From contig JALHSX010000200.1 in NCBI GenBank assembly GCA_022865445.1, positions 1-15,853 on the forward strand: a stretch of DNA of 15,853 bases, read 5' to 3'. The stretch's first letter is position 1; every line of letters starts with the position of its first letter. A program made the position numbers and the translations under genes. The notes under the pieces are model-generated. The model had not been told where the DNA came from. It made no database searches and saw only the letters and a program-made list of their open reading frames with translations. This stretch comes from Thermoplasmata archaeon. Its GTDB lineage: Archaea > Thermoplasmatota > Thermoplasmata > UBA10834. Positions 1 to 6,103 of the stretch are shown here, in pieces.

Positions 1-311
1 ATCGGGGCAATGTAAACCTGTTTCAGGGTCATGTAGTGTTCCCTGTCATCGTGTATCACCCATGTCACCCCGAAGAGCACGTCGGCCACGAACATGTACA
101 TCGCGTTTCCCACGTACATGTACGAGAAGAACATCGTTTCCGTCTCGCCATGCGTGATGACGAGGTACATGAACACGAGTATCAGCGTGCCGGCGAGCGG
201 TTTCACGACGGAGTAGATGGCGAACAGGAACGGATCAGTCCAGTTGGCCTCCATCTGCCAGCCAAGCCAGGCTGCGTTCTTGAAGGTGCGCAGCTCGCTG
301 CTCACTGCCAT
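1..311 (-). CDS. ABC-2 type transporter membrane subunit, second permease (3' end outside window)
   Basis: Partial gene; about 103 N-terminal residues are visible. A short cytoplasmic N-terminus (MAVSSELRTFKNAAWLGWQ) is followed by a hydrophobic span near residues 28-50 and another near 63-85, then a charged loop (HDDREHYMTLKQ). This is the usual start of an ABC-2 membrane subunit. It lies directly behind another ABC-2 permease and its ATPase on the same strand, so it is probably the second half of a heterodimeric membrane channel. The ATG at 311 overlaps the end of the preceding gene by 10 bases. A GTG at 305 would form a GTGA overlap with that gene's stop and is an alternative start. GGGAGG lies about 11 bases before the ATG. 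The substrate cannot be read from the sequence. Confidence 0.75.
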   Translation of the reverse strand, partial: MAVSSELRTFKNAAWLGWQMEANWTDPFLFAIYSVVKPLAGTLILVFMYLVITHGETETMFFSYMYVGNAMYMFVADVLFGVTWVIHDDREHYMTLKQVYIAP

Positions 312-1126
312 CTGAGCGTCAGCCTCCCGCTGGTCTTGCCCAGCTTCTCCATGTAGTCCAGAGAGAGTTTCGAGAGCACGATGAACACGACGCAGAGGAC
401 AGCGAGGATAATCGTCTCGGTCCCTATCGGGAGGAACCCGTATTCGGCCACCGACGCGGGATAGAACAGCTGCCTAAGCGCATCTAGGCCCAGCGTTATT
501 GGAATGATCGAGGAGCCAGCGGCGGCCCAGAATCCAAGGGCCCTCACGGGGAAGTAGAACCCAGAGGCCAGGTATATCGGCTCCGTCATCAGGTTCGACA
601 TGTGATACGCCTCGCGCCCGAACAGCAGGTAGAGCGATGCGAACATCATCCCCATCCCGTAGAGAGCGATCATTGTGACGACGAAGACCACGATCAGCAT
701 GACTGGGCTGGACAGCGAGAGAGCGATGCCGAACACGACGATCCCTATGACGAGAGTCGAGGTTGCTCTCAAGGTGGTCTCAAAGAGCCCTCCGACCGCC
801 ATGCCCGCGAGTATCGACATCCGCGATATCGGCGCCATCAGGTAGAGGGATAGGTTGCCTATCTCCTTCTCCCAATAGAGTTGAGACGCCATGCTCCATA
901 GTATGTTGAGCCAGAAAGCCGTCATCGCTCCGCCGAGGATGACGAACCCGACGAACTCCTCCGGCGCTCTCATGAACTTGTAGATGTAGGCGTAGGCCGA
1001 GACCGTGAGCAATGGCAGGACGACGTCGAAGAAGACCCAGCTCGGTTCCCGAGTCGATCCGATTATCCGCGGGTAGGCCCGGCCCCTCACCGCTCTCATG
1101 TTCCTGAAGAGCCAAGTCTCCGTCAT
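302..1126 (-). CDS. ABC-2 type transporter permease
   Basis: This is a 274-residue integral membrane protein with about six hydrophobic segments, at roughly residues 32-50, 58-80, 105-130, 138-165, 180-205 and 236-258. The order matches the ABC-2 permease family, which includes drug, polysaccharide and lipid exporters. The motif LYWEKEIGNLSLYLMAPISR between the second and third segments resembles the conserved cytoplasmic coupling region of these permeases. The ATG overlaps the ATPase stop codon as ATGA (1123-1126), so translation is probably coupled. The stop overlaps the next permease, completing a tight ATPase-permease-permease unit. The family is clear. The substrate (drug, lipid, glycan or signal) is unknown. 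Confidence 0.88.
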   Translation of the reverse strand: MTETWLFRNMRAVRGRAYPRIIGSTREPSWVFFDVVLPLLTVSAYAYIYKFMRAPEEFVGFVILGGAMTAFWLNILWSMASQLYWEKEIGNLSLYLMAPISRMSILAGMAVGGLFETTLRATSTLVIGIVVFGIALSLSSPVMLIVVFVVTMIALYGMGMMFASLYLLFGREAYHMSNLMTEPIYLASGFYFPVRALGFWAAAGSSIIPITLGLDALRQLFYPASVAEYGFLPIGTETIILAVLCVVFIVLSKLSLDYMEKLGKTSGRLTLRWQ

Positions 1127-2100
1127 TCGAACCCCTTTCCCACCATCTTGATGAAGACGTCTTCGAGAGTGGGTTCGGTCTTCCTGAGAGCGAGTATCTT
1201 GGCACCGCTGTGCACGATCTCAGAGACGATGTCAGAGACCGCTGACTCGTCCTGCAGCACGAACTTCAGGCTCGTGAGATTGCTCGCGGGGTCGTCGGTG
1301 TAAGTGAACTTCTCGACGCCCGGGATCTTGTCCAGAACGCTCTTGTTGTTGAGCAGGGTCACATCGATCTTCAGCATCGTGCTCGTCTTGACGAGTTTCT
1401 TTAAGGTATCAGGCGCGTCGCACGCAAGGATCTTGCCATCGTCGATTATCGCAATCCTGTCGCAGAGCTGGTCAGCTTCGGCCATGTAGTGTGTGGTCAG
1501 GAGGACGGTCTTGTCTGGTCTCTTCTCCACCCATTCGACGATGTAGTCTCGGATGACTCTGCTTGCATTGACATCGAGTCCTAGGGTCGGTTCGTCCAGG
1601 AACAGGATCTCTGGATCCGTGACGAAACCACGGATGACGTTCATCTTCTGCCTCATGCCAGTCGAGAGAGTCCGCACCTTCTCGTTCTTCTTATCGGACA
1701 TCCCAAACAGCTCGAGCATCGTGTCTATCTGCTTGAACGCAACCGCGCTCTTCATTCCGTAGAACTGAGTGAACATCCAGAGATTCTCTCTGACCGTCAG
1801 AAGACCGTAGCCGGATATCTCCCCACCAGAGACCATGTTGATCCGCTTCCGAACCTCCTGGAAATCCTTCGCGACATCGAACCCGGCGACGTAGGCCTTG
1901 CCCGAAGTGGGAAGAAGAAGCGTGCTGAGGATCTTGAGGAGCGTCGTCTTCCCCGCACCGTTCGGACCAAGCAGGCCGAACAACTCTCCGCGTTCGATCC
2001 TGAGGTCGACGCTGTTGAGAGCTGTCACTGATTTGCCCTCTTTCTTCTTCTTGGGGTTGAATACCCTCGTCAAGGACTCAGTCTCTACTGCAGGTTCCAT
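1123..2100 (-). CDS. ABC transporter ATP-binding protein of a DrrA/CcmA-like exporter
   Basis: A 325-residue nucleotide-binding subunit that would power the two adjacent ABC-2 permeases on the cytoplasmic face of the membrane. All ATPase motifs are intact: Walker A GPNGAGKTT at residues 45-53, signature LSTGM at 145-149, Walker B ILFLDE at 165-170 and the switch histidine in TTHYM at 204. Beyond residue 235 it has the C-terminal extension (about 90 residues) common in DrrA-type export ATPases. An N-terminal lysine cluster (PKKKKEGK, residues 16-23) interrupts the first strand. The start is supported by GGTGAG at 2107-2112, six bases before the ATG. The gene is first in its operon. It lies 92 bases after the eS17 stop, so it may be read from its own promoter or through eS17. 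Confidence 0.93.
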   Translation of the reverse strand: MEPAVETESLTRVFNPKKKKEGKSVTALNSVDLRIERGELFGLLGPNGAGKTTLLKILSTLLLPTSGKAYVAGFDVAKDFQEVRKRINMVSGGEISGYGLLTVRENLWMFTQFYGMKSAVAFKQIDTMLELFGMSDKKNEKVRTLSTGMRQKMNVIRGFVTDPEILFLDEPTLGLDVNASRVIRDYIVEWVEKRPDKTVLLTTHYMAEADQLCDRIAIIDDGKILACDAPDTLKKLVKTSTMLKIDVTLLNNKSVLDKIPGVEKFTYTDDPASNLTSLKFVLQDESAVSDIVSEIVHSGAKILALRKTEPTLEDVFIKMVGKGFE

Positions 2101-2192
2101 TGAATGCTCACCAAGCGGCTAGGATTGGCTTATGGTAGAACAATGACGGCTACAAGAAAGTTCGCAGGAGGAGAACGAAACAACAGGATCTC

Positions 2193-2384
2193 CTACGCCT
2201 CGTAGTGTGTCCGGTACCTCGTGACATACCCGGCGATCTTGTTCCTCATCGTGATATAGCGCACATCGGTGAGCTTCGAAACCATCAGCTTGTTGTGCTG
2301 GAAGTCACTCGTGAACTGCTCCGGATACTTCTGGACCAGTTCGATGGCTATTCTCTTGATGTACGTCGGTCTGATGTTGCCCAT
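2193..2384 (-). CDS. rps17e: 30S ribosomal protein eS17 (S17e)
   Basis: A 63-residue protein starting MGNIRPTYIKRIAIELVQKY, with the core KLTDVRYITMRNKIAGYVTRY. This matches the archaeal/eukaryotic S17e family, a small-subunit ribosomal protein with no bacterial counterpart; archaeal members are typically about 60-70 residues. An open frame continues upstream to 2741, but that part lies antisense-like under thyX and has no family similarity, so I place the start at 2384. The ATG is preceded by GGTGAG at 2388-2393. A TATA box at 2418-2425 fits a short leader of about ten bases. The gene sits between thyX and the ABC exporter operon, same strand. Confidence 0.93.
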   Translation of the reverse strand: MGNIRPTYIKRIAIELVQKYPEQFTSDFQHNKLMVSKLTDVRYITMRNKIAGYVTRYRTHYEA

Positions 2385-2417
2385 GGGCTCACCGATTGGC
2401 CTCGGTAGGAGAAGGGC

Positions 2418-2425
2418 ATATATAT
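2418..2425 (-). promoter_or_regulatory. TATA box of the eS17 gene
   Basis: On the minus strand the sequence reads CCATATATATGCCC, preceded by an A-rich CCCAAAAG stretch that could serve as the BRE. Its centre is about 37 bases before the eS17 ATG, which predicts transcription start near 2395 and a short leader carrying the GGTGAG ribosome site. It is the clearest canonical TATA box in the window, as expected for a highly expressed ribosomal gene. Confidence 0.75.
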
Positions 2426-2503
2426 GGCTTTTGGGTGGTACGAATACGACAGTCGAACGAAAAGCACCCATCTGGAACGCTTTCCAGATAAGGTTCCGAG
2501 GGC

Positions 2504-3253
2504 TCAAGCCTCTGGTTTCATGCTTTCGACCCGCATGTCCTTTTCCGATGGTATCTCGTCCTTCCTGTAAGGCTTCCCGCAGGCGTACTCGCCCTCGGGG
2601 CACGGTCCCCTGAAGCATCCAGGACCGGCGTTGTCGAAAAGTATGGGAGCCGCTCTCTTCGCTTCCTCGAGCATCTTCCAAGCCATCATTCGGATCTCCC
2701 ACTGCGCGCGCTTGCAGCATCTCAAGTTGAAGAAGTGCCAAAGCTCGCGCGCATTCATCGTGACGGTGATGTTGGTGGAACAGGCGTTCGGAAGGACATA
2801 TCTGGCATCCTCCTTCGCGACCTTCTTTGCGAGCTGCTTATAGACCTTCCAGTTGTCGTCCATCGCCTTCTTGAAGAGCGACTTTGCCTCTGGATCCCCC
2901 CTGATTGTCGGTGGTATCACGTACTCCGCTTTGTCCATGCTGACATATCTCTGGCTCTGCTGAGAATACGACGCCACCCTATGCCTCACGAGCTGGTGGG
3001 TGAGCGATCTCGAGACACCCTCTATGCTGAAGGTGAAATACGCGTGTTCCACCACGGACAAGTGCCCCATGCCCACCACCTTCTTAATCATCTTCCTGGC
3101 ACGCTCGTCCGTCGTGGTCTCGAAGAGCTCGGATGCCCCCTTCTCCGAGTAGCACGATTGAGCCGCCGCTGCGCATATCTTGTCGGGGTTCTTGGTGTAG
3201 TTGAGAAGAACGACCTTCAATTCCGCACCTGCCGGGAGTTTGCCTAAAGACAT
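2504..3253 (-). CDS. thyX: FAD-dependent thymidylate synthase
   Basis: Makes dTMP from dUMP using methylenetetrahydrofolate and NAD(P)H with bound FAD, as a cytoplasmic tetramer; it replaces ThyA. The diagnostic ThyX motif RHRx7S is intact (RHRVASYSQQS, residues 90-100). The usual downstream blocks are also present: ARYVLPNACSTNITVTMNAR (150-169) and CCKRAQWEIRMMAWKML (179-195). The tail has three cysteines (213, 218, 225) of a kind I associate with archaeal members. Length 249 is normal. The start is uncertain. The ATG at 3253 has no good ribosome site, whereas a TTG at 3220 (giving MKVVLLNYT, the usual family start) has AGGTG five bases upstream and TATA-like CTTTAG elements before it. Identity is firm and the start is open. 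Confidence 0.95.
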   Translation of the reverse strand: MSLGKLPAGAELKVVLLNYTKNPDKICAAAAQSCYSEKGASELFETTTDERARKMIKKVVGMGHLSVVEHAYFTFSIEGVSRSLTHQLVRHRVASYSQQSQRYVSMDKAEYVIPPTIRGDPEAKSLFKKAMDDNWKVYKQLAKKVAKEDARYVLPNACSTNITVTMNARELWHFFNLRCCKRAQWEIRMMAWKMLEEAKRAAPILFDNAGPGCFRGPCPEGEYACGKPYRKDEIPSEKDMRVESMKPEA

Positions 3254-3295
3254 CCGGAGTCTAAAGGCTTTTGACGAGCTTGGACGGACTTGCCA

Positions 3296-4000
3296 TCATT
3301 CGTTGCGGTACCAGAAGGTCACCGTGTGCTCCACCGCACCTTGTTTGAGTTCCACATTCCCGGCCCTGATGTCCTTCAATCTTATGGTTTCGACTTCCGC
3401 TGATTTGAGTGATTGCAGGAGACCTGGAATATGCCCATCACCCACCACAGCGACGATATTCTTGTGCTTCGCCGAGAGAGATTCCAGCATATCAGCCATG
3501 TGCTTGTTGCGGTCGTCGATGAGCACTTCCTTGACCGACGGGAAACCCCTGCCCAGGGTCTCGAGATACTCCGCCTCGTTGGTCTCGTACTTGTCCATCT
3601 CCTTCTCGACGGTCTGCTTCGACAGGACCAGCCCGACGAGGGCTCCACCAAGGAGATTCAACTTCTCCCTGATCGACATCTTGGCCCAGAGCTTCGCGAA
3701 CACCCTCGCAGCGTCCATGTCGATGAGAGCGATGCTCGCCCCAACCTCACCAGCAGCTGTCACCGCAGCCATCATCTCGCTACCCACCTCGGTACCGAAC
3801 TTGCCGGCCATTCGCGTCTGGAAGTAGGCGAGAAGACGGTACTGTATCGGGACCGAGCCCGACCGCTCGCGCTGCATCAGAGAATGGTATCGCGCAGGAT
3901 CGAGCTCCAGGCAGACGACCTCCGGCCGTCTGGACCTGATGACATCCTTCACGTTCTCCGAAATCGCGAATACGTGCCCGACGCCGATGAGAGTTATCAT
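3296..4000 (-). CDS. TraB-like protein (TraB/PrgY/gumN superfamily), short form
   Basis: A 234-residue protein with TraB-family motifs: N-terminal ITLIGVGHVFAISENVKDVI, VVCLELDPARYHSL (residues 28-41), the DDRNKHMADML block (162-172, corresponding to the family's ERDxxMA) and the C-terminal VVGDGHIPGL (185-194). Paired GxxH-type motifs of this kind are thought to form a metal-dependent hydrolase-like site. The best-known member, enterococcal TraB, shuts down pheromone; the archaeal role is unknown. Many archaeal relatives carry a C-terminal multi-span membrane region. This one has only a hydrophobic patch around 117-128 and ends soon after the last motif. The frame stays open to 4399, but that extension is antisense to the HAD gene and is rejected. 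The ATG at 4000 lies about 29 bases from a TATA box, fitting a nearly leaderless mRNA. Confidence 0.8.
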   Translation of the reverse strand: MITLIGVGHVFAISENVKDVIRSRRPEVVCLELDPARYHSLMQRERSGSVPIQYRLLAYFQTRMAGKFGTEVGSEMMAAVTAAGEVGASIALIDMDAARVFAKLWAKMSIREKLNLLGGALVGLVLSKQTVEKEMDKYETNEAEYLETLGRGFPSVKEVLIDDRNKHMADMLESLSAKHKNIVAVVGDGHIPGLLQSLKSAEVETIRLKDIRAGNVELKQGAVEHTVTFWYRNE

Positions 4001-4023
4001 CCGACCTGGTTCAACATGACGTT

Positions 4024-4034
4024 CTTTTAATAAG
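4024..4034. promoter_or_regulatory. Shared TATA box between the divergent TraB-like and HAD genes
   Basis: CTTTTAATAAG on the plus strand reads CTTATTAAAAG on the minus strand, so either strand offers a TATA-like core. Its centre (about 4029) is 27 bases before the GTG at 4056 (HAD, plus) and 29 bases before the ATG at 4000 (TraB-like, minus). Both distances fit archaeal TATA-to-start spacing for leaderless transcripts. No second TATA-like element is visible in the 55-base gap, so one box probably serves both genes. Confidence 0.6.
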
Positions 4035-4055
4035 ACTTTGCGCCATCCGCAGGCC

Positions 4056-4691
4056 GTGGCCAGGCTAGTCGTGTTCGACATGGATGGCGTTTTGGCGGAC
4101 ATCCAGAGCTCGTGGGTATATGTCCACGACCATTTCGGGGTCAACAACGACCATTCGCTGTATGCGTATCTTAGGGGCGAGATCGATGACCTCGAGTTCA
4201 TACGAAGAGACATCCACCTGTGGAAGGACAGGGACCCTGAGGTATCCATAGACAAGATTCGAAGAATCTTGGCTTCAGTGCCGCTCATGCCAGGCGCGGC
4301 CCAGGCGGTTAGACAACTTCGCGAATCCGGCCTCAAGACGGCGATTGTCTCAGCGGGCATCGACCTTCTTGCAGAGCGGATAGCCGGTGAATTGGACATC
4401 GATCACCAGCTGGCAAACGGCCTCATCACGGACACCAAAGGCAAGCTTTCCGGCGAGGGAGTGCTCAGAGTCAAACTCATGGACAAGGGAGATGCGGTCG
4501 CCCAGGTCGGAAGGCTTTTCCGCGTGAAGCCGAAGGACATCGTGAGCGTGGGCAACTCCCACTATGATGTTTCGATGTTCAGGAGATCCGGAAAAGGCAT
4601 CGCTTTCCGGCCCTCGGATGAGGGCGTGAAGGAGGGCGCTGACGCGATCGTCGAAGGTGAAGACCTTTCGGGGATACTGAAGTTCGTCTGA
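4056..4691 (+). CDS. HAD superfamily phosphatase, SerB-like (HAD-IB)
   Basis: A 211-residue cytoplasmic haloacid-dehalogenase phosphatase. Motif I is FDMDGVLAD (nucleophile D8, acid D10), motif II serine is S99 in AIVSAGID, motif III lysine is K144 in MDKGDAV, and motif IV is GNSHYDVSMF with D171. The helical cap inserted between motif I and motif II, and the overall layout, resemble phosphoserine phosphatase, but the substrate is not fixed by the sequence. In motif IV the first acid of the usual GDxxxD is Asn167. I chose the GTG at 4056 because the TATA box at 4024-4034 predicts transcription start right there. A TTG at 4038 in the same frame would add six residues but would lie upstream of the mRNA. 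The gene converges on pcm with a five-base gap. Confidence 0.83.
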   Translation: MARLVVFDMDGVLADIQSSWVYVHDHFGVNNDHSLYAYLRGEIDDLEFIRRDIHLWKDRDPEVSIDKIRRILASVPLMPGAAQAVRQLRESGLKTAIVSAGIDLLAERIAGELDIDHQLANGLITDTKGKLSGEGVLRVKLMDKGDAVAQVGRLFRVKPKDIVSVGNSHYDVSMFRRSGKGIAFRPSDEGVKEGADAIVEGEDLSGILKFV

Positions 4692-4696
4692 ACGCG

Positions 4697-5353
4697 TCAG
4701 TGGTGTCCATGTTCGCCGATGAGCGGGACGAACACGCATCCACCCAGATTCTCCTTTTCCAGCTTCTTGCCCTTTCTAACAACTCTGATCAGGTCCTGAT
4801 AGTAACGGCCGCCAACAGGAACCAGAAGAATCCCGCCTTCTGCAAGCTGGTCTGTCAGTGGAAGAGGGACATCAGGCGCCCCGGCGGCCACGAATATCCG
4901 GTCGAACGGCGCCTTGTTTGGCAGGCCTTTCGTGCCGTCACCGAATATCACAGTGACGAGGCTGGCATAGCCTGTTCTCTTGAGGTTGCCCTCCGCGAAA
5001 CTGGCCAGACTCGCTATTCTCTCGATCGTGTACACGTGACCGCCAGGGGCTATCAGCTCAGCGGATATCGCCGCGTGATATCCTGAGCCAGCGCCTATTT
5101 CGAGCACAGTCAGACCAGGTTCGAGCTGCAGCTTCTCCGCCATGATCGCAACCATATGGGGGGCTGAGATCGTCTGGCCCTCGCCTATAGGGAGAGGCGT
5201 GTCGGCGTAGGCTTCGTCCTTGATCTGGGCAGGGACGAACTCCTCCCGAGGCACCCGCTTCATGGCATTTTCAACCGCGGGGCTCATGATGTAGCCTCGT
5301 CTTACGAGACCATCGACCAAGCGATTGCGCTCCCTCTCAAACTCTTCCAACAC
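4697..5353 (-). CDS. pcm: Protein-L-isoaspartate O-methyltransferase
   Basis: Repairs aged proteins by methylating L-isoaspartyl residues with S-adenosylmethionine in the cytoplasm. The 218-residue protein shows the PCMT hallmarks: GEGQTISAPHMVAIMAEKL (residues 57-75), SAM motif I VLEIGAGSGYHAA (83-95), the acidic E111 after strand 2, GDGTKGLP (138-145), and DRIFVAAGAPDVP followed by LAEGGILLVPVG. The tail is histidine-rich (GEHGHH). The start is GTG at 5353; a TTG at 5350 is possible. A TATA-like GGTTTTTACTT at 5374-5383 is about 25 bases upstream, so the mRNA may be leaderless. It follows the zinc-finger gene on the same strand by 42 bases, so read-through from that operon is also likely. 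Confidence 0.95.
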   Translation of the reverse strand: MLEEFERERNRLVDGLVRRGYIMSPAVENAMKRVPREEFVPAQIKDEAYADTPLPIGEGQTISAPHMVAIMAEKLQLEPGLTVLEIGAGSGYHAAISAELIAPGGHVYTIERIASLASFAEGNLKRTGYASLVTVIFGDGTKGLPNKAPFDRIFVAAGAPDVPLPLTDQLAEGGILLVPVGGRYYQDLIRVVRKGKKLEKENLGGCVFVPLIGEHGHH

Positions 5354-5373
5354 ACTAAGTGAATCGTGACCTC

Positions 5374-5383
5374 AAGTAAAAAC
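5374..5383 (-). promoter_or_regulatory. Probable TATA box of pcm
   Basis: The minus strand reads GGTTTTTACTT, centred about 25 bases before the GTG start at 5353. This is the spacing expected for a leaderless archaeal transcript. It lies in the 42-base gap after the upstream gene, so pcm may have its own promoter inside a longer operon. The match to the TATA consensus is moderate. Confidence 0.45.
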
Positions 5384-5395
5384 CTGACGACTGAT

Positions 5396-5998
5396 TCAGG
5401 TCGATGTCTTTCTGACCCTGCTGGCGTACACTCGTACGATGTCTCTGGCAGCGGCTCCGCCAGTCCTCAGTGATTTGTCCGCGATCTTGATCGAGTGGAT
5501 GACGACCTCGTGGTTTCCGAGGTTGATTATGTCGCCTATGTAGAATTCCTCGTCGGGCACGGCCAGCACATGCTCCGCGTAGCTCTTGCCGAGATGGTTG
5601 ACTGAGAAGGGCACCCTGACCTTTGAATATCTCTTGCCCCAGACCGTTTCGATGTCTCTGACCTTCGCCCGTTTGACTCGCGCCCCCTTCGACTCGATAG
5701 ATGTGACTAGCACGGGCTCCTCGCCACACATCACCTCATCGTCTACAGAGACAGCCTCGTCAGGTCCGAGACAGACCGATGACCGAGTGGATTTATCCAG
5801 CCAGCTTATGATGACGGGGACATCGATCGGCTTCTCAGCCTTCATCAGGGAATGATGTACTTGGCCGCACTCCCTGCATTTCACGGTCGAATCAAGCACG
5901 GTCTGTGCCTTTCCACCGATCTTGCCAGAAAGGACCTCGTGGAGAGTCTCCTGGCGGCAGAACGGGCATTCAACCATCACAGAAGTCGGGAGAGTCAT
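5396..5998 (-). CDS. HVO_0476-type zinc-finger protein
   Basis: A 200-residue archaeal protein of unknown biochemical role. It opens with a zinc ribbon, CPFC at residues 11-14 paired with CREC at 41-44, with HH just after. A mixed strand-rich part follows, with blocks such as VCLGPDEAVSVDDEV, GARVKRAKVRDIETVWGKRY and FYIGDIINLGNHEVVIHSIK. The arrangement agrees with the conserved archaeal family named after Haloferax HVO_0476; I recall this by pattern, not by search. The RxKxRDIxTVWGKRY block suggests nucleic-acid or RNA contact, which is inference only. The ATG at 5998 is the outermost start. The internal ATG at 5977 (MVECPFC) is about 23 bases after a TATA-like TTTTGTATG and may be the true start of a leaderless mRNA. 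Confidence 0.78.
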   Translation of the reverse strand: MTLPTSVMVECPFCRQETLHEVLSGKIGGKAQTVLDSTVKCRECGQVHHSLMKAEKPIDVPVIISWLDKSTRSSVCLGPDEAVSVDDEVMCGEEPVLVTSIESKGARVKRAKVRDIETVWGKRYSKVRVPFSVNHLGKSYAEHVLAVPDEEFYIGDIINLGNHEVVIHSIKIADKSLRTGGAAARDIVRVYASRVRKTST

Positions 5999-6025
5999 AC
6001 AAAAGCGTGATTGCGCTCATGTATC

Positions 6026-6103
6026 TTACTTCTTTGTGCCCACTTCAAATGAAGTGCCGTGCTCTGGAACGATGACTTTCGGTACTTTCGCAGTGTCGAT
6101 CAT
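6026..6103 (-). CDS. Candidate 25-residue ORF coupled to the rhomboid gene
   Basis: A short frame from ATG to TAA, beginning MIDTAKVPKVIV and ending SFEVGTKK, with no stop inside. Its ATG overlaps the rhomboid TGA as ATGA (6100-6103), the arrangement used for translational re-initiation elsewhere in this window. It fills most of the gap before the zinc-finger gene and ends 27 bases short of it. I recognise no family, and no membrane span or cysteine is present. It could be a real micropeptide. It could also be the old C-terminal end of the rhomboid protein displaced by a frameshift, or chance. At 25 codons an open frame alone is weak evidence; the start-stop overlap is the main support. Confidence 0.35.
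   Translation of the reverse strand: MIDTAKVPKVIVPEHGTSFEVGTKK

Noticed and set aside
302..2100. Antibiotic-resistance or bacteriocin-export gene cluster
   Set aside because: The ATPase and permeases are generic ABC-2 family proteins and no biosynthetic, precursor-peptide or regulator gene is adjacent within the window.
2385..2741. N-terminal extension of the eS17 frame to 182 residues
   Set aside because: It overlaps thyX in another frame and has no similarity to S17e, whose members begin at MGNIR. The TATA box at 2418-2425 and GGTGAG at 2388-2393 fix the shorter start.
2735..3247. 170-residue plus-strand frame opposite thyX
   Set aside because: Antisense shadow of conserved ThyX sequence, with no recognisable motif and no expression signals.
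3413..4030. 205-residue plus-strand frame opposite the TraB-like gene
   Set aside because: It is rich in His, Arg and Leu as expected from complementing the real frame. The minus frame carries the TraB motifs.
4001..4399. N-terminal 133-residue extension of the TraB-like frame
   Set aside because: It lies antisense to the HAD gene, is serine/arginine-rich as shadow frames are, and family similarity begins only at the ATG at 4000, next to a TATA box.
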